A stretch of 64,000 nucleotides of DNA from Neostethus bicornis (GCA_902685375.1 LR738563.1:2518501-2582500), one strand, 5' to 3'; counted from the stretch's first letter, positions 31,966 through 42,479 are shown. A program made the numbers and translations. Notes: generated by a model from the sequence alone, not told the origin.

Positions 31966-32172
31966 TGTCCGGTTCCTCCAATCAGCTTCAGAACAGATGC
32001 TAGGTGGAGCTTAAATGGTGGAACAGCCACTTCGTTGATTAATCTGCTGTTCCACCAAGCAGGTGTCCCAACTTCACCCCTTCCAAATCGGCAACGTCTA
32101 GAAGCTGTTTAGGAGCTCTCTTTTTGACTGCTCGAGCTACCGAACACACGTTTCCCTACAAGTGGTTTAATA
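31966..32172. repeat. Repeat F copy with foldback structure
   Basis: 'cagcttcagaacagatgcta' near the left and 'tctagaagctgtttaggagc' near the right are the same block in opposite orientations. The right end matches the terminus at 5440. Confidence 0.5.
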
Positions 32173-32284
32173 AAGGGATCCTCCCGGGTGAGCTGGTGGA
32201 TGCAGCCTTGGCTTCCCGTGTAAGGCTGTTTGCCCCCGCGACCCTACCCCAGATAAGCAGAAGACGACGGAACAGAACAGGATT
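32173..32284 (+). mobile_element. LINE-A 3' terminus, short
   Basis: 'gggatcctcccgggtgagct' through 'agcagaagacgacggaacag'. Confidence 0.8.
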
Positions 32285-32308
32285 ATTAAAGTATTCTGAA
32301 TCTGAAAC

Positions 32309-32562
32309 TCATAGGGAATGAATTGCTCAGTGAGTAGGGCGACCGCCCTGTAACCGGAGGGTTGCTGGTTCGATCCTCCACCAGGAGTTCATGTTGAGGT
32401 GTCTTTGAGCAAGACACTGAGCCCGCAACTTCTCCCGATGGTGGTTTCCAGCTGCATGTCAGCTTCCACCGTGAGGTGTGAATGTGAGCTATGATTTAAA
32501 ACACTTTGAGTGCCAACACAGGTGGTAAAGCCCTATAGAAGTAGAGTCCATTTACCATTCTT
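32309..32562 (+). repeat. SINE-2, second copy
   Basis: Head TTGCTCAGTGAG, B-box GGTTCGATCC, body 'gagcaagacactgagccc' and end 'ggtaaagccctatagaag' line up with 597-845. Confidence 0.78.
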
Positions 32563-32839
32563 TGTGGCCCTTTGTTCACATAATAGGTGCCCATGGGTTA
32601 AAAAAATGATTCCCCATCCCTGGTTCACATGCAGACATTTAACAACCACAGTAGAGAATATCATATGGTACAGTGTGCAAAGAGGTGAATAAATAAACAG
32701 ATTTCTAAAGAACAAATTACGCCAAAAATGTTAGATTTGATCGATTTAGAAGAGGTGCACTGGAATGATTTATCAGGATTATGGCCTCTGAAAAATGATG
32801 ATTTACTATTTTTTCATTTTATAAACCGTTTTTGCCTGA

Positions 32840-33055
32840 TAGGGATCCTGCTGATTCGAGGCGAGAGGCAGGCTACACCCCAAACAGGTCCTAGTCTGTC
32901 ATGGGTCCACACACAGTCATTCCAAGGGGTATTTTCCTGGCAGCCAATCAACCTACCATCTATGTTTTTGGAGTAAACCAGAGAAAACCCACACATACAC
33001 AGGAGAACATGCAAACTACACACAGAAAAGACAGTGTTTTAAACCTCGTCTCGAC
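32840..33055 (-). repeat. Repeat C, antisense, divergent
   Basis: 'ggctacaccccaaacaggtc', 'cagccaatcaacctaccatc' and 'gagaacatgcaaactacaca'. Confidence 0.75.
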
Positions 33056-33484
33056 AACTTATTATTTCTTCATTTTGATGGAGATAAAATGTCTGGGTTT
33101 TGTTTTTTTTGTGTGTTCTTGTTGGTTTCAAATGAACAGCTCTGATTGGCTGAAAACGATTTCCTCCAGATTGTTCCAATTTTTTTCTTAACGTAGTGGG
33201 TTGTTTGTTTGTTTCAAAGTCTCTCAAATACTGAAATAAGAATGTTTTTTTACGCTGTGTTCCAAACCCTATAGGTGAAGCAGAGGATGTGAAATGTGAC
33301 AGTAAACGGTTGACAAGAGCTGTGGTCCAATCAAATGAAAGCATATTAAGATGACACGCGGTATAACAAGGAAGTAAAGTGCAGCCTGGAACAGCAGTTA
33401 TACCCCGACCAGGTGAGCCATACGTATGATGTCACAGGTGCTTTAAACATGTTGCATTCTAATAGGTTCATGTTTAAAAAGGAC
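33056..33484. other. No gene recognised
   Basis: AT-rich and unique-looking. Confidence 0.35.
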
Positions 33485-33502
33485 TGGTTACCCAACCATG
33501 AA

Positions 33503-33795
33503 TAAAAGGAGGAGCTTGGAGTAGAGCCGCTGCTCCTCTGGGTCAAAAGGGATGGTTCAGGCATCTGGTTCGGATGCTTGCTGGTGAGGTGTTTATGGTG
33601 TTTCTTGGGAGGAGACTAAGAGGCAGACTCTGGACCTGCTGGAGAGACTATGTCTCACAACTGGACAGGGAACACCTCAGGAACCTCCCGGTGAGCTGGA
33701 GGATGCAGCTGGGGTGAGAGAAGACTGGGCATCCCATCTTAGGCTGTTACCCCCCGGGACCCGGTCCCGGGTAATCAGAAGATGATGCATAGACA
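33503..33795 (+). mobile_element. LINE-A 3' tail
   Basis: 'gagcttggagtagagccgct' (ELGVEPLL) through 'taatcagaagatgatg'. 5'-truncated and decayed by frameshifts. Confidence 0.82.
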
Positions 33796-34359
33796 TGTTG
33801 CATCATCACAAACTCAAATTTTAGAGTGTCTTTGTATTTAATGTAAAATCTCAGGAAATAAAATCAATGTTGAGTGTCTAAAAAAATCAGTTCAAAAGAA
33901 AAAAAAAAAAAAGACCACAAACAGTCACTAAATGGAAGCGAAGAAAAAGCTTTCCTCTAAAAAGCCTGAAAAAGCTTTTGAATTCTGCCAAGAGCGACTC
34001 AAATCACCAGCATTTGTGTCTAATGTTACCTCCTCCACCTATTCACGCCACCCTCAGACAAGGTTTGAGTCCAAGCAGCGTGTCGTTTGGTAGATTACGT
34101 ACATCAGTCAGACACATACGGAGCTTATGGATCATCGTTAGCTCCACTGCGTTCGTCTTTAAAATGGATGAATTAAAATAAAAGAGACTCGAGGTGTTTA
34201 AAAAGAGCTCGAATGGTTTATTTTTATTTAGTTACCAAAGATAAACCTGGTGTTTTCTGTCCTCCATCACAGACTGTGATGAACTGTTGGGTGGTCATGA
34301 TGTTAAAAAACAAAGTAATTTCATCTATAGCTGGTACTCAGTAACTGTGGGTAGTTTCT
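33796..34359. other. No gene recognised
   Basis: Unique-looking. Holds the recurrent 'agctggtactcagtaactg' motif at 34330-34348. Confidence 0.35.
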
Positions 34360-35150
34360 GTCATGAGGTGGTGAAGGTGGAGGTCTTTAAGACCCAGATT
34401 CAGAGCCAGTTTTAACCAGTTTATTGCAGATAATCAGGGGTTAAGGAAGAGGGGCAGACATGTGAGGGTGGAGGGGGAACGACGTCATCATGGCTGCCGC
34501 AGGAGAGCAGAACAGTGTGATGGAGGAGGGATGGACACTAGGGGTAAACAACCAAGGGGAAGACAAGACACAGGTGGATTTTTTTGGGACTAAGGGTGCT
34601 GAATCAAGGCAGGATTAGAAGGGAGGAAATGTTCCAGAAGAGAGGTGGATCATGACAGAATCCCCCCTCATTGGATGGGGAACAACAAATACCTGTCCAG
34701 GTTTGGCAGAGAGTGTTAGGAGCTGGCCGGCAGAACATGGTGACAGCGGAGGAGAGGCGTACAGGACGCCCTCATGGGCAGGAACATGGAGGAGAGACAT
34801 TTGAGACCCGTTGTGGGTTGCCATGTGGGTAGGGGAGAGACGTTCAAGACCCCCTGGTGAACAGAAGCATGGAGCAGAGACGTTCAAGAGCTCTTCATCG
34901 GTAGGAACATGGAGGAGAGGCGTCCTGGACCCCCTGGTGAACAGGAACAGGGAGGAGAGGCGTACGGGACGACCTTGTGGGCAGCCACATGAAGACATGA
35001 GTCTGGTTCTGAGACCCTCTTAAAGCCGGATGAGAGTAGATGGCTCTGCTGGGTCCGTGTTGGTCCGATCACCTGCTCTCCTAAGGCAGCCATGATGGTG
35101 CTCATCCATGTCTTCTGGTTCCCTCTAGGTTGTCCTACATCTCCACCTCA
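34360..35150. repeat. Repeat G copy with a partial inversion
   Basis: 34535-34640 is the reverse complement of the block at 43490-43620 ('ttctggaacattcctcc'-like, 'aatcctgcc', 'tccacctgtgtct'). In contrast 35045-35140 matches 43615-43845 in the same orientation ('cctgctctcctaaggcagcc', 'tcctacatctccacctc'). So one copy has an internal inversion relative to the other. The class is unknown. Confidence 0.45.
34733..34987. repeat. Degenerate tandem repeat, about 40 bp
   Basis: About six diverged units on the pattern GAACATGGAGGAGAGGCGTC ... CCCCTGGTGAACAG. The minus-strand frame of 127 aa is a product of it. Confidence 0.7.
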
Positions 35151-35574
35151 TGAGAGTTTAATTAAACCCTCATTAGTGAAACGTTTACCAGATACTTTAA
35201 AGAGAACGTGTATGAAGTTAGACACAGAGTGAAACTATAAAGGACTCTGTGAATTTATCCTCCATTATTCTGTTGGCCTTTCTACTCTACAATCATCTCT
35301 GCTCTGTAATAACCCGAGTAGAGGGAATGCCACCAGAAAATCACTGTTCCATCACTCCGCTGGGCTGAAAGACGGATAACTGACCTTTTAAGAAAGAAAG
35401 GGCTACTCTCTGATGGTACGAGCAGGTATGAATGAACGATCCTGGCCTTCGCAGTTGTAAGAATGAGAAATGAAAACGATGAGAACCGGATGTTTTATTG
35501 TTTAAATAGAACTCATCATGAAGAAAAACAAGCAGCGTCAATATCATATGATTAATCTCTATGTCAGATCATAC
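35151..35574. other. No gene recognised
   Basis: Unique-looking sequence. Confidence 0.35.
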
Positions 35575-35576
35575 AC

Positions 35577-35768
35577 CGTCTGCATCCTCCAGCTCACCCG
35601 ATGGGCTCCTCCCGGTGGGACGTTCCCCAAACACCTCACGAGCGAGGCGTTCAGGAGACATCCCAACCAGATGCCAGAACGACCCCATCTGGCTTCTGTC
35701 GATCTGGAGGAGCAACAACAGAACTCTATATCTGTCAGAGCCCAGCCGCCCTGCAGAGGAAGCTCAAG
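35577..35768 (-). mobile_element. LINE-A fragment, antisense, rearranged
   Basis: The reverse complement encodes ELPLQGGWALTDIEF (a frameshifted EMSFLCRVAGLSLRD) and a stretch around RCLGNVPPGG. Internal parts are missing. Confidence 0.7.
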
Positions 35769-35841
35769 ATGAAGAATTTTTCTTTGTAAATTTTTTTTTT
35801 TTTTTTTTAATGACTTTTGCTCCACGTTTTGTGCTTCTAGG

Positions 35842-36027
35842 CCAGACATGGTCAAACTATGGCCCACGGGCCACATGCGGCCCGTTAAGCGTTTTAATCC
35901 GGCCCGCTGAACTCGAGGAAATTAAATAAATAAACCTTGTTAATGTTTTATTTTCTCTGTAATTCTCATGTTTCCTCACTAGATGGCGCACTCTGGATAT
36001 TTTGGCTTTGTTGAGAAAACAACAACA
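35842..36027 (-). mobile_element. hAT-1 element, third copy, left portion
   Basis: 'ccagacatggtcaaactatg' with 'gcggcccgttaagcgtttta' is the reverse complement of an hAT-1 right end. The interior runs to 'caacaacactcctc', where a LINE-B/VNTR insertion begins. Confidence 0.75.
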
Positions 36028-36974
36028 CTCCTCTTCTTCCATCATCTCCCTCCAGGGGTCTCAACATCAAGTGAGTTTCTTCCATCTAACCCTATCTCCT
36101 GCATCCTCTTCAGTCACACCAACTATCTTCATGTCTTCCTTCTCTGTATCCATGAACCTCCTCTTTGGTCTTCCTCTAGTCCACTTTCCTGGTGGTTCCA
36201 AACCCAGCATCCTTCTTCTGATGTACTCTCTCTCTCTCTCCTCTGCACATGTCCAAACCATCTCAGTCTGACCTCTCTGACTTTAAAACCTCTAACATGT
36301 GCTGTTCCTCTGATCCTGTCCATCCTGGTCACTCCCAGAGAGATCCTCAGCATCTTCATCTCTGATACAAACATCTCTGTTTCCTGTCTTTTACTCAGTG
36401 ACACTGCCTCTAGACCAATCAGCATGGCCGCTCTCACCACACTGTCTCTAGACCAATCAGCACGGTCGCTCTCACCACGCGGTCTCTAGACCAATCAGCA
36501 TGGCCGCTCTCACCACACTGTCTCTAGACCAATCAGCACGGCCGCTCTCACCACACTGTCTCTAGACCAATCAGCACGGCCGCTCTCACCACACTGTCTC
36601 TAGACCAATCAGCATGGTCGCTCTCACCACGCGGTCTCTAGACCAATCAGCATGGCCGCTCTCACAACACTGTCTCTAGACCAATCAGCATGGTCGCTCT
36701 CACCACGCGGTCTCTAGACCAATCAGCATGGCCGCTCTCACCACACTGTCTCTAGACCAATCAGCATGGTCGCTCTCACCACGCGGTCTCTAGACCAATC
36801 AGCATGGCTGCTCTCACAACACTGTCTCTAGACCAATCAGCATGGCCGCTCTCACCATGGTTTTCTACACTTTCCCTTTCATTTTAGCTGAAACTCTTCT
36901 TTCACACATCACACCTGAAAATTTTCTCCACCCGTTCCAGCCTGCCTGCACACACTTCTTCACCTCTTTTCCAG
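36028..36974 (-). mobile_element. LINE-B/VNTR copy C, most informative copy
   Basis: On the minus strand the order is: border 'ggaaaagaggtgaagaag'; then VKKCVQAGWNGWRKFSGV; then MCERRVSAKMKGKV-stop-KTMV; about 12 units of the 38-bp repeat (36396-36857); ETVSLSKRQETEMFVSEMKM; LGVTRMDRIRGTAHVRGFKV; REVRLRWFGHVQRRERE; RPKRRFMDTEKEDMKIVGVT; and a 3' end near 'ccctggagggagatgatgg'. It retains the KMKGKV segment that copies A and B have lost, which fixes the place of the 38-bp unit in the LINE ORF. It lies inside an hAT-1 element. Confidence 0.9.
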
Positions 36975-37158
36975 TGCGTTTGTGTCTCTGTGATGCCCAA
37001 GCGGTCAAAATAAACAATGTGCACAGATATGGAAAGCCATCGGGGCCAATACACGCACGTAAAAAAACGTGTTAGATGTTAAAACAAACAAAATGTTACA
37101 TCAAGCGTTTAGATTTCAAACCTGATGTCGCCCACGAACCAAAGTTTGCCCCACCCCT
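36975..37158 (-). mobile_element. hAT-1 element, third copy, right portion
   Basis: Resumes at 'gtgtctctgtgatgcccaag' (compare 5968-5990 in reverse) and ends 'aaagtttgccccacccct', the complement of the hAT-1 left end. Confidence 0.78.
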
Positions 37159-38220
37159 TTTCTCGGCTCTCGTTTCTGATTGGTTCCTTAAAACATTCTT
37201 TAGAAAACGTTTTCCATTGAATCAGAACTCTAAGTCTGGTTTTAAAAAAAATCTTTTATTCCTTTACGTTTTGACAACCACTGTTTTGTTTTTGTTTTTT
37301 TTCCAAACACACAAACACCTTCATGTTGAATAAACTTCTGTCCTTGCCTCGGGCAGCTTCGGGGTCTGTAGTACCCCATTCCTTCCCTCATGTCCGCATG
37401 TCGCCTGGGTCTGTCCCATCATGCTTTTTTTTCTCATTAATGCTTTACAAATAGACAAAAAAAAACAGACTAAGGCGAGGACGAGCATGGCATGCAAGTG
37501 ACTCCCACCCCGGGTTGTTGCCGCCTCAGGGTTGTGTCTGGGCTGCACGTCATGTCATTTTTATTGCACCATATTAACTTTGCACTGACAAGTTGGAAAG
37601 AGGGGCCGGGTTATATTTAGCCATGAAAAAAAGAGGATGACTAAGCTGTGTTGTGGTGGTCGTGCAGTGTCATTGTTCAGTGAGGGCAAACAGCCCACCC
37701 TGCAGCGTCGCTCCTTTCTGTTAGATGACCTATGTCAGCAGCCAGACTTTTTATTTTATTCTCTGAAGTTCTTTGCAGACTGTTTTCAGTCTATAAGAAT
37801 CTGGTGTAATTGAATATTTACGTGGTGATAATCTGCTTTTGTTTGGCCTTCTTTTTGAGCAGCTTCGAGCTTTAATTTAACAACATTAAACCAATTCTTT
37901 TCTAGTTTTACAAACTTCTGAAGACGAAAAAACAAGGTTTAATTTCAACCTTTTTTTTTTAAACTAGATCAAAGAGTTCAAATATGTCTCTTAAATTTTT
38001 TATGTTTATCCCAAACCATGAAATGGATTTTGAATTAAAATGCTTAGAGTGAATCAGTACCAACTATAAATGAACTGATGAGGTTTTCAGGTCAAGGTCA
38101 GAAAAGTTCGACGCCTGAGCATCAACTCATTCTTCCTTTTGCTTTTTTTTGTGTGTAAAAAATTTGTCAAGAAAAGTTTGTGTCACTAGTTTTTCGCCCA
38201 GGAGTCAAAGTGTCCAAAAC
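37159..38220. other. No gene recognised
   Basis: About 1 kb of unique-looking, AT-rich sequence. Confidence 0.4.
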
Positions 38221-38905
38221 CGTGGTGAGAGCGGCCATGCTGATTGGTCTAGAGACAGTGTGGTGAGAGCGGCCATGCTGATTGGTCTAGAGACAGTGTG
38301 GTGAGAGCGGCCATGCTGATTGGTCTAGAGACAGTGTGGTGAGAGCGGCCGTGCTGATTGGTCTAGAGACAGTGTGGTGAGAGCGGCCGTGCTGATTGGT
38401 CTAGAGACAGTGTGGTGAGAGCGGCCATGCTGATTGGTCTAGAGACAGTGTGGTGAGAGCGGCCGTGTTGATTGGTCTAGAGACAGTGTGGTGAGAGCGG
38501 CCATGCTGATTGGTCTACAGACAGTGTGGTCAGACTGACCATGCTGATTGGTCTACAGACAGTGTGGTGATAGCGGCCATGCTGATTGGTCTAGAGACAG
38601 TGTGGTGAGACCGGCCATGCTGATTGGTCTAGAGACAGCGTGGTGAGAGCGGCCGTGCTGATTGGTCTAGAGACGGTGTGGTGAGAGTGGCCATGCTGAT
38701 TGGTCTTGAGACAGTGTGGTGAGAGCGGCCATGCTGATTGGTCTAGAGACAGCGTGGTGAGAGCGGCCATGCTGATTGGTCTAGAGACAGCGTGGTGAGA
38801 GCGGCCATGCTGATTGGTGTAGAGACAGTGTCACTGAGGAAAAGACAGGAAACAGAGAAGTTTGTAGCAGAGATGAAGATGCTGAGGATCTCTCTGGGAG
38901 TGACC
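38221..38905 (+). mobile_element. LINE-B/VNTR copy D
   Basis: About 16 units (38222-38832) followed by ETVSLRKRQETEKFVAEMKM and LRISLGVTS, where the copy breaks off. The 5' end lies inside the array, so this copy was truncated there. Confidence 0.87.
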
Positions 38906-38917
38906 AGCAGCTGTTCC

Positions 38918-38982
38918 ATTTCCACCCAGCCTAACTCGGCAACTATTTGTAGCTCTCTCTTGGACTGCTTTGGTTCTCTTCC
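38918..38982 (+). repeat. Repeat F fragment
   Basis: 'gcaactatttgtagctctct' with flanking 'cttggactgctt' resembles 5385-5405 and 32100-32135. Confidence 0.4.
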
Positions 38983-38984
38983 CA

Positions 38985-39055
38985 ATGAGACGTCCACAAA
39001 ACACCTCACCAGCGAGGTGTTCAGGAGGCATCCTAACCAGATGTCTGAAGAATTT
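38985..39055 (-). mobile_element. LINE-A fragment, antisense
   Basis: 'acacctcaccagcgaggtgt' then 'tcaggaggcatcctaaccag' is the complement of the RMPPEHLAGEVF segment. Confidence 0.65.
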
Positions 39056-39078
39056 CTATCTGAGTAAATTTAGACTTA

Positions 39079-40669
39079 CAACCGGATTCCAAAAAAGTTG
39101 GGACACTTTAGAAATTGTGAATAAAAACTGAATGCAATGATGTGGAGGTGCCAACTTCTAATATTTTATTCAGAATACAACATAAATCACAGGTCAATAG
39201 TTTAAACTGAGAAATTGTATGATATTAAGGAAAAATATGCTCATTCAAAATTTCATGGTGTCAACAAATCCCAAAAAAGTTGGGACAAGAACCTATTAGA
39301 GGCTGGAAAAAGTCATTTGAGCATACAACAAACACCTGGAAGACCAATCAGCACTAATCAGGTCAATTGGCAATATGATGGGTATAAAAAGTGCTTCTCA
39401 GATTGGCAGTGTCTCTCAGAAGCCAAGATGGGTAGAGGATCACCAACTCCCACAATGTTGCGTAAAAAGATAGTGGAACAGTATCAGAGAGGTGTTACCC
39501 AGCGAAAAATTGCAAAGAGTTTGCAGTTGTCATCATCAACTGTGAATAATATCATCAGAAGATTCAGAGAATCTGGAAAAATCTCTGTGCGTAAAGGTCA
39601 AGGCCGGAGAACCATACTGAATGCCCGTGATCTCCGGGCCCTTAAACGACACTGCATCAAAAACAGGAGTGCTACTGTGAAGGAAATCACAGCATGGGCT
39701 CAGGAGTACTTCCAGAAACCATTGTCAGTGAACACAATCCACCGTGCCATCCGCCGTTGCCAGCTGAAACTCTATTCTGCAAAGAAGAAGCCATTTCTAA
39801 CAAAGATCCACAAGCGAAGACGTTTTCACTGGGCCAGGAGTCATTTAAAATGGAGTGTGGCAAAATGGAAGACTGTTCTGTGGTCAGACGAATCACGTTT
39901 TGAGGTTCTTTTTGGAAATCTGGGGCGCCATGTCATCAGGACCAAAGAGGACAGTGACAACCCAAGTTGCTATCAACGCTCTGTTCAGAAGCCTGCATCT
40001 CTGATGGTATGGGGTTGCATGAATGCGTGTGGCATGGGCAGCTTGCACATCTGGAAAGGCACCATCAATGCAGAAAAATATATTCAGGTTCTAGAGCAAC
40101 ATATGCTCCCATCCAAACGTCGTCTCTTTCATGGAAGACCCTGCATTTTTCAACAAGATAATGCCAGACCACATTCTGCATCAATCACAACATCATGGCT
40201 GCGTGGGAGAAGGATTCGGGTACTGACCTGGCCAGCCAACAGTCCAGATCTTTCACCTATAGAAAACATTTGGCGCATCATTAAGAGGAAGGTCAGACAA
40301 AGAAGACCCAAGACGATTGAACACTTAGAGGCCTGTATTAGACAAGAATGGGAGAACATTCCTATGTCTACACTTGAGAAGCTGGTCTCCTCAATGCCCA
40401 GACGTCTGTTGAGTGTTCTAAGAAGAAGGGGGGGTGTCACACAGTGGTGAAAATGGCCTTATCCCAACTTTTTTGGGATTTGTTGACACCATGAAATTTT
40501 GAATGAGTATATTTTTCCTTAATATCATACAATTTCTCAGTTTAAACTACTGACCTGTGATTTATGTTGTATTCTGAACAAAATATTAGAAGTTGGCACC
40601 TCCACATCATTGCATTCAGTTTTTATTCACAATTTCTAAAGTGTCCCAACTTTTTCGGAATCCGGTTTG
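39079..40669 (+). mobile_element. Tc1-like transposon with long inverted repeats, apparently intact
   Basis: TIRs lie at 39079-39289 and 40458-40669. By eye they differ at about six of 212 positions. Each holds an outer and an inner copy of 'aaaaaagttgggaca' (IR/DR layout). TA dinucleotides flank both ends (39077-39078 and 40670-40671), the target duplication expected of Tc1/mariner. With the intact transposase frame this looks like a young insertion. It lies between a LINE-A fragment and the LINE-A copy that carries array 7. Confidence 0.93.
39428..40450 (+). CDS. Tc1/mariner-family transposase, 340 aa, intact
   Basis: Nuclear cut-and-paste transposase for the element 39079-40669. I chose the ATG at 39428 (MGRGSPTPTML), which gives 340 aa, the usual Tc1 length. 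The open frame extends 71 codons further upstream, but that part is TIR and is unlike the family. The N-terminus has a helix-turn-helix pattern (RGVTQRKIAKSLQLSSSTVN, about 21-40). A second, basic DNA-binding region follows (KGQGRRTILNARDLRALKR, 56-74). The catalytic triad is D154 (WSDESRF), D244 (FQQDNARPH) and E279 (SPDLSPIEN), with 34 residues between the last two, hence DD34E. The frame has no stop or shift and ends in GGVTQW. No promoter can be assigned beyond the TIR. Activity is plausible but untested. Intact reading is seen directly. Function is from the family. Confidence 0.93.
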   Translation: MGRGSPTPTMLRKKIVEQYQRGVTQRKIAKSLQLSSSTVNNIIRRFRESGKISVRKGQGRRTILNARDLRALKRHCIKNRSATVKEITAWAQEYFQKPLSVNTIHRAIRRCQLKLYSAKKKPFLTKIHKRRRFHWARSHLKWSVAKWKTVLWSDESRFEVLFGNLGRHVIRTKEDSDNPSCYQRSVQKPASLMVWGCMNACGMGSLHIWKGTINAEKYIQVLEQHMLPSKRRLFHGRPCIFQQDNARPHSASITTSWLRGRRIRVLTWPANSPDLSPIENIWRIIKRKVRQRRPKTIEHLEACIRQEWENIPMSTLEKLVSSMPRRLLSVLRRRGGVTQW

Positions 40670-40825
40670 TAATTTTCTGGAATGTAGCACAAGAAATCTG
40701 ACATTCTGAGAACTTTTGATGGAAAGAAATAAGTCTTTTAAACATGTTTTACTTCTTATTTATGAACGTTTGAGTCAATTTCTATGCAGCAAATTAGTCC
40801 TCATTTTCTTCAATCAAAAAAGGGG

Positions 40826-41022
40826 TGATCCCGTGCTGGTCAGGGACAGGATCCTGCCCAAGTGGAGGATCTCGAGATCTTGTTTACGATTGGAGGAAGG
40901 ATAAAGCAGGAGATCCATAGATGTATAGGTGCGGCGTCCACAATAATCAGGACGCTGCATCGATCCATTATGTTTAAGAAGATGGTAAAGTGCCAAAAAG
41001 CAAAGCTCTTTATTTACCAGTT
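40826..41022 (+). mobile_element. LINE-A segment upstream of array 7
   Basis: Encodes DPVLVRDRILPKW, RCIGAASTIIRTLHRSIMFK and KCQKAKLFIYQLIYVPTLT, the last running straight into the 33-bp array. This identifies the array unit as the IYVPTLT segment of LINE-A ORF2. Confidence 0.88.
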
Positions 41023-41810
41023 GATCTACGTTCCTACCCTCACCATGGTAACCAGGATCTACATTCCTACCCTCACCATGGTAACCAGGATCTATGTTCC
41101 TACCCTCACCATGGTAACCAGGATCTACATTCCTACCCTCACCATGGTAACCAGGATCTACGTTCCTACCCTCACCATGGTAACCAGGATCTATGTTCCT
41201 ACCCTCACCATGGTAGCCAGGATCTACGTTCCTACCCTCACCATGGTAACCAGGATCTACAGTATGTTCCTACCCTCACCATGGTAACCAGGATCTACAT
41301 TCCTACCCTCACCATGGTAACCAGGATCTACGTTCCTACCCTCACCATGGTAACCAGGATCTATGTTCCTACCCTCACCATGGTAACCAGGATCTACGTT
41401 CCTACCCTCACCATGGTAACCAGGATCTATGTTCCTACCCTCACCATGGTAGCCAGGATCTACGTTCCTACCATCACTGTAGTAACCAGGATCTACAGTA
41501 TGTTCCTACCCTCACCATGGTAACCAGGATCTACGTTCCTACACTCACCGTGGTAACCAGGATCTATGTTCCTACCCTCACCGTGGTAACCAGGATCTAT
41601 CTTCCCACCCTCACCGTGGTAACCAGGATCTACGTTCATACCCTCACCGTGGTAACCGGGATCTCCGTTCCTACCCTCACCGTGGTAACCGGGATCTCCG
41701 TTCCTACCCTCACCGTGGTAACCGGGATCTCCGTTCCTAACATCACCGTGGTAACTGGGATCTCCGTTCCTACCCTCACCGTGGTAACCAGGATCTACAT
41801 TCCTACCTTC
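41023..41810 (+). repeat. 33-bp minisatellite, array 7, with a 236-bp higher-order repeat
   Basis: About 24 units. A 38-base variant unit (ATCTACAGTATGTTCC) occurs at 41255 and again 236 bp later, preceded both times by the variant 'catggtagccagg' and the same order of neighbours. So a block of seven units was duplicated. The right third switches to GTGGTAACCGGGATCTCCG variants. Confidence 0.95.
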
Positions 41811-41972
41811 CAGCTCACCCAAGAGAATCCTGAGGTGTTCCCTGTCCAGTTGTGAGACATAGCCTCTCCATCAGGTCCAGGTGCTTCCTCTGGGTCTCCT
41901 CCAGGTGGAACATGCACTACACACCTCACCAGCGAGGTGCTCGGGAAGCCTCCTAACAAGATGCCCTTCTTT
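41811..41972 (-). mobile_element. LINE-A 3' tail fragment, antisense, after array 7
   Basis: 'ccagctcacccaagagaatc' through 'cagcgaggtgctcgggaagc' is the complement of the tail and points opposite to array 7. The junction is therefore a rearrangement or a second insertion. Confidence 0.75.
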
Positions 41973-42479
41973 TTTAATTAGTATCAGGATCGGTCCCAAA
42001 GTCCCATATAGCTTCTCTGGTTTGCTGGAATCAGAAGACTTTCTGCTGGGCAGGAGTTCCTCTCAGCTGGACTTTAGATAACCTCATTTCCCCAGATCCA
42101 CCGGCCATGTTTCTGCTCCAAACCAACATTGCTAATCAGTAAGAGCATGTGAATGCACCAGCAGAGGAGCAAGGTAAGAACGTTCCTGTGTAGTTTAGTA
42201 ATAAATAGAGAACCAGGTGAAATTGTTGCTCTGCAGTGATGATTTATTCAGAGCACAAAACCTGATGGAAATTTATCTGCAGGACCTGAAGAGCCTTGAG
42301 TTTTCAAGTGCTCTTGGAGTGAAGTACTTAGTATCCATCCCAGAGTTTATTCTGCCCTCAAATTCATGTTTTTTTCTGAGCTTTCATAACATTACAGAAA
42401 ATTGGTGAAACGATGAGCGGCCGAGATGGGAATCAGAGCCTCCAAATCAGAGACCATGGTCATCACCTGGAAAATTGGT
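41973..42479. other. No gene recognised
   Basis: Unique-looking. An exon-like stretch at 42096-42173 has stops in all frames. Confidence 0.35.

Noticed and set aside
36028..36974. Descent from primate SVA
   Set aside because: Only the layout is similar. Here the VNTR derives from the LINE ORF and there is no Alu-like or retroviral part.
42096..42173. Exon-like stretch between 'tttccccag' and 'gtaagaac'
   Set aside because: All three frames contain stops. It could only be noncoding, and chance is as likely.
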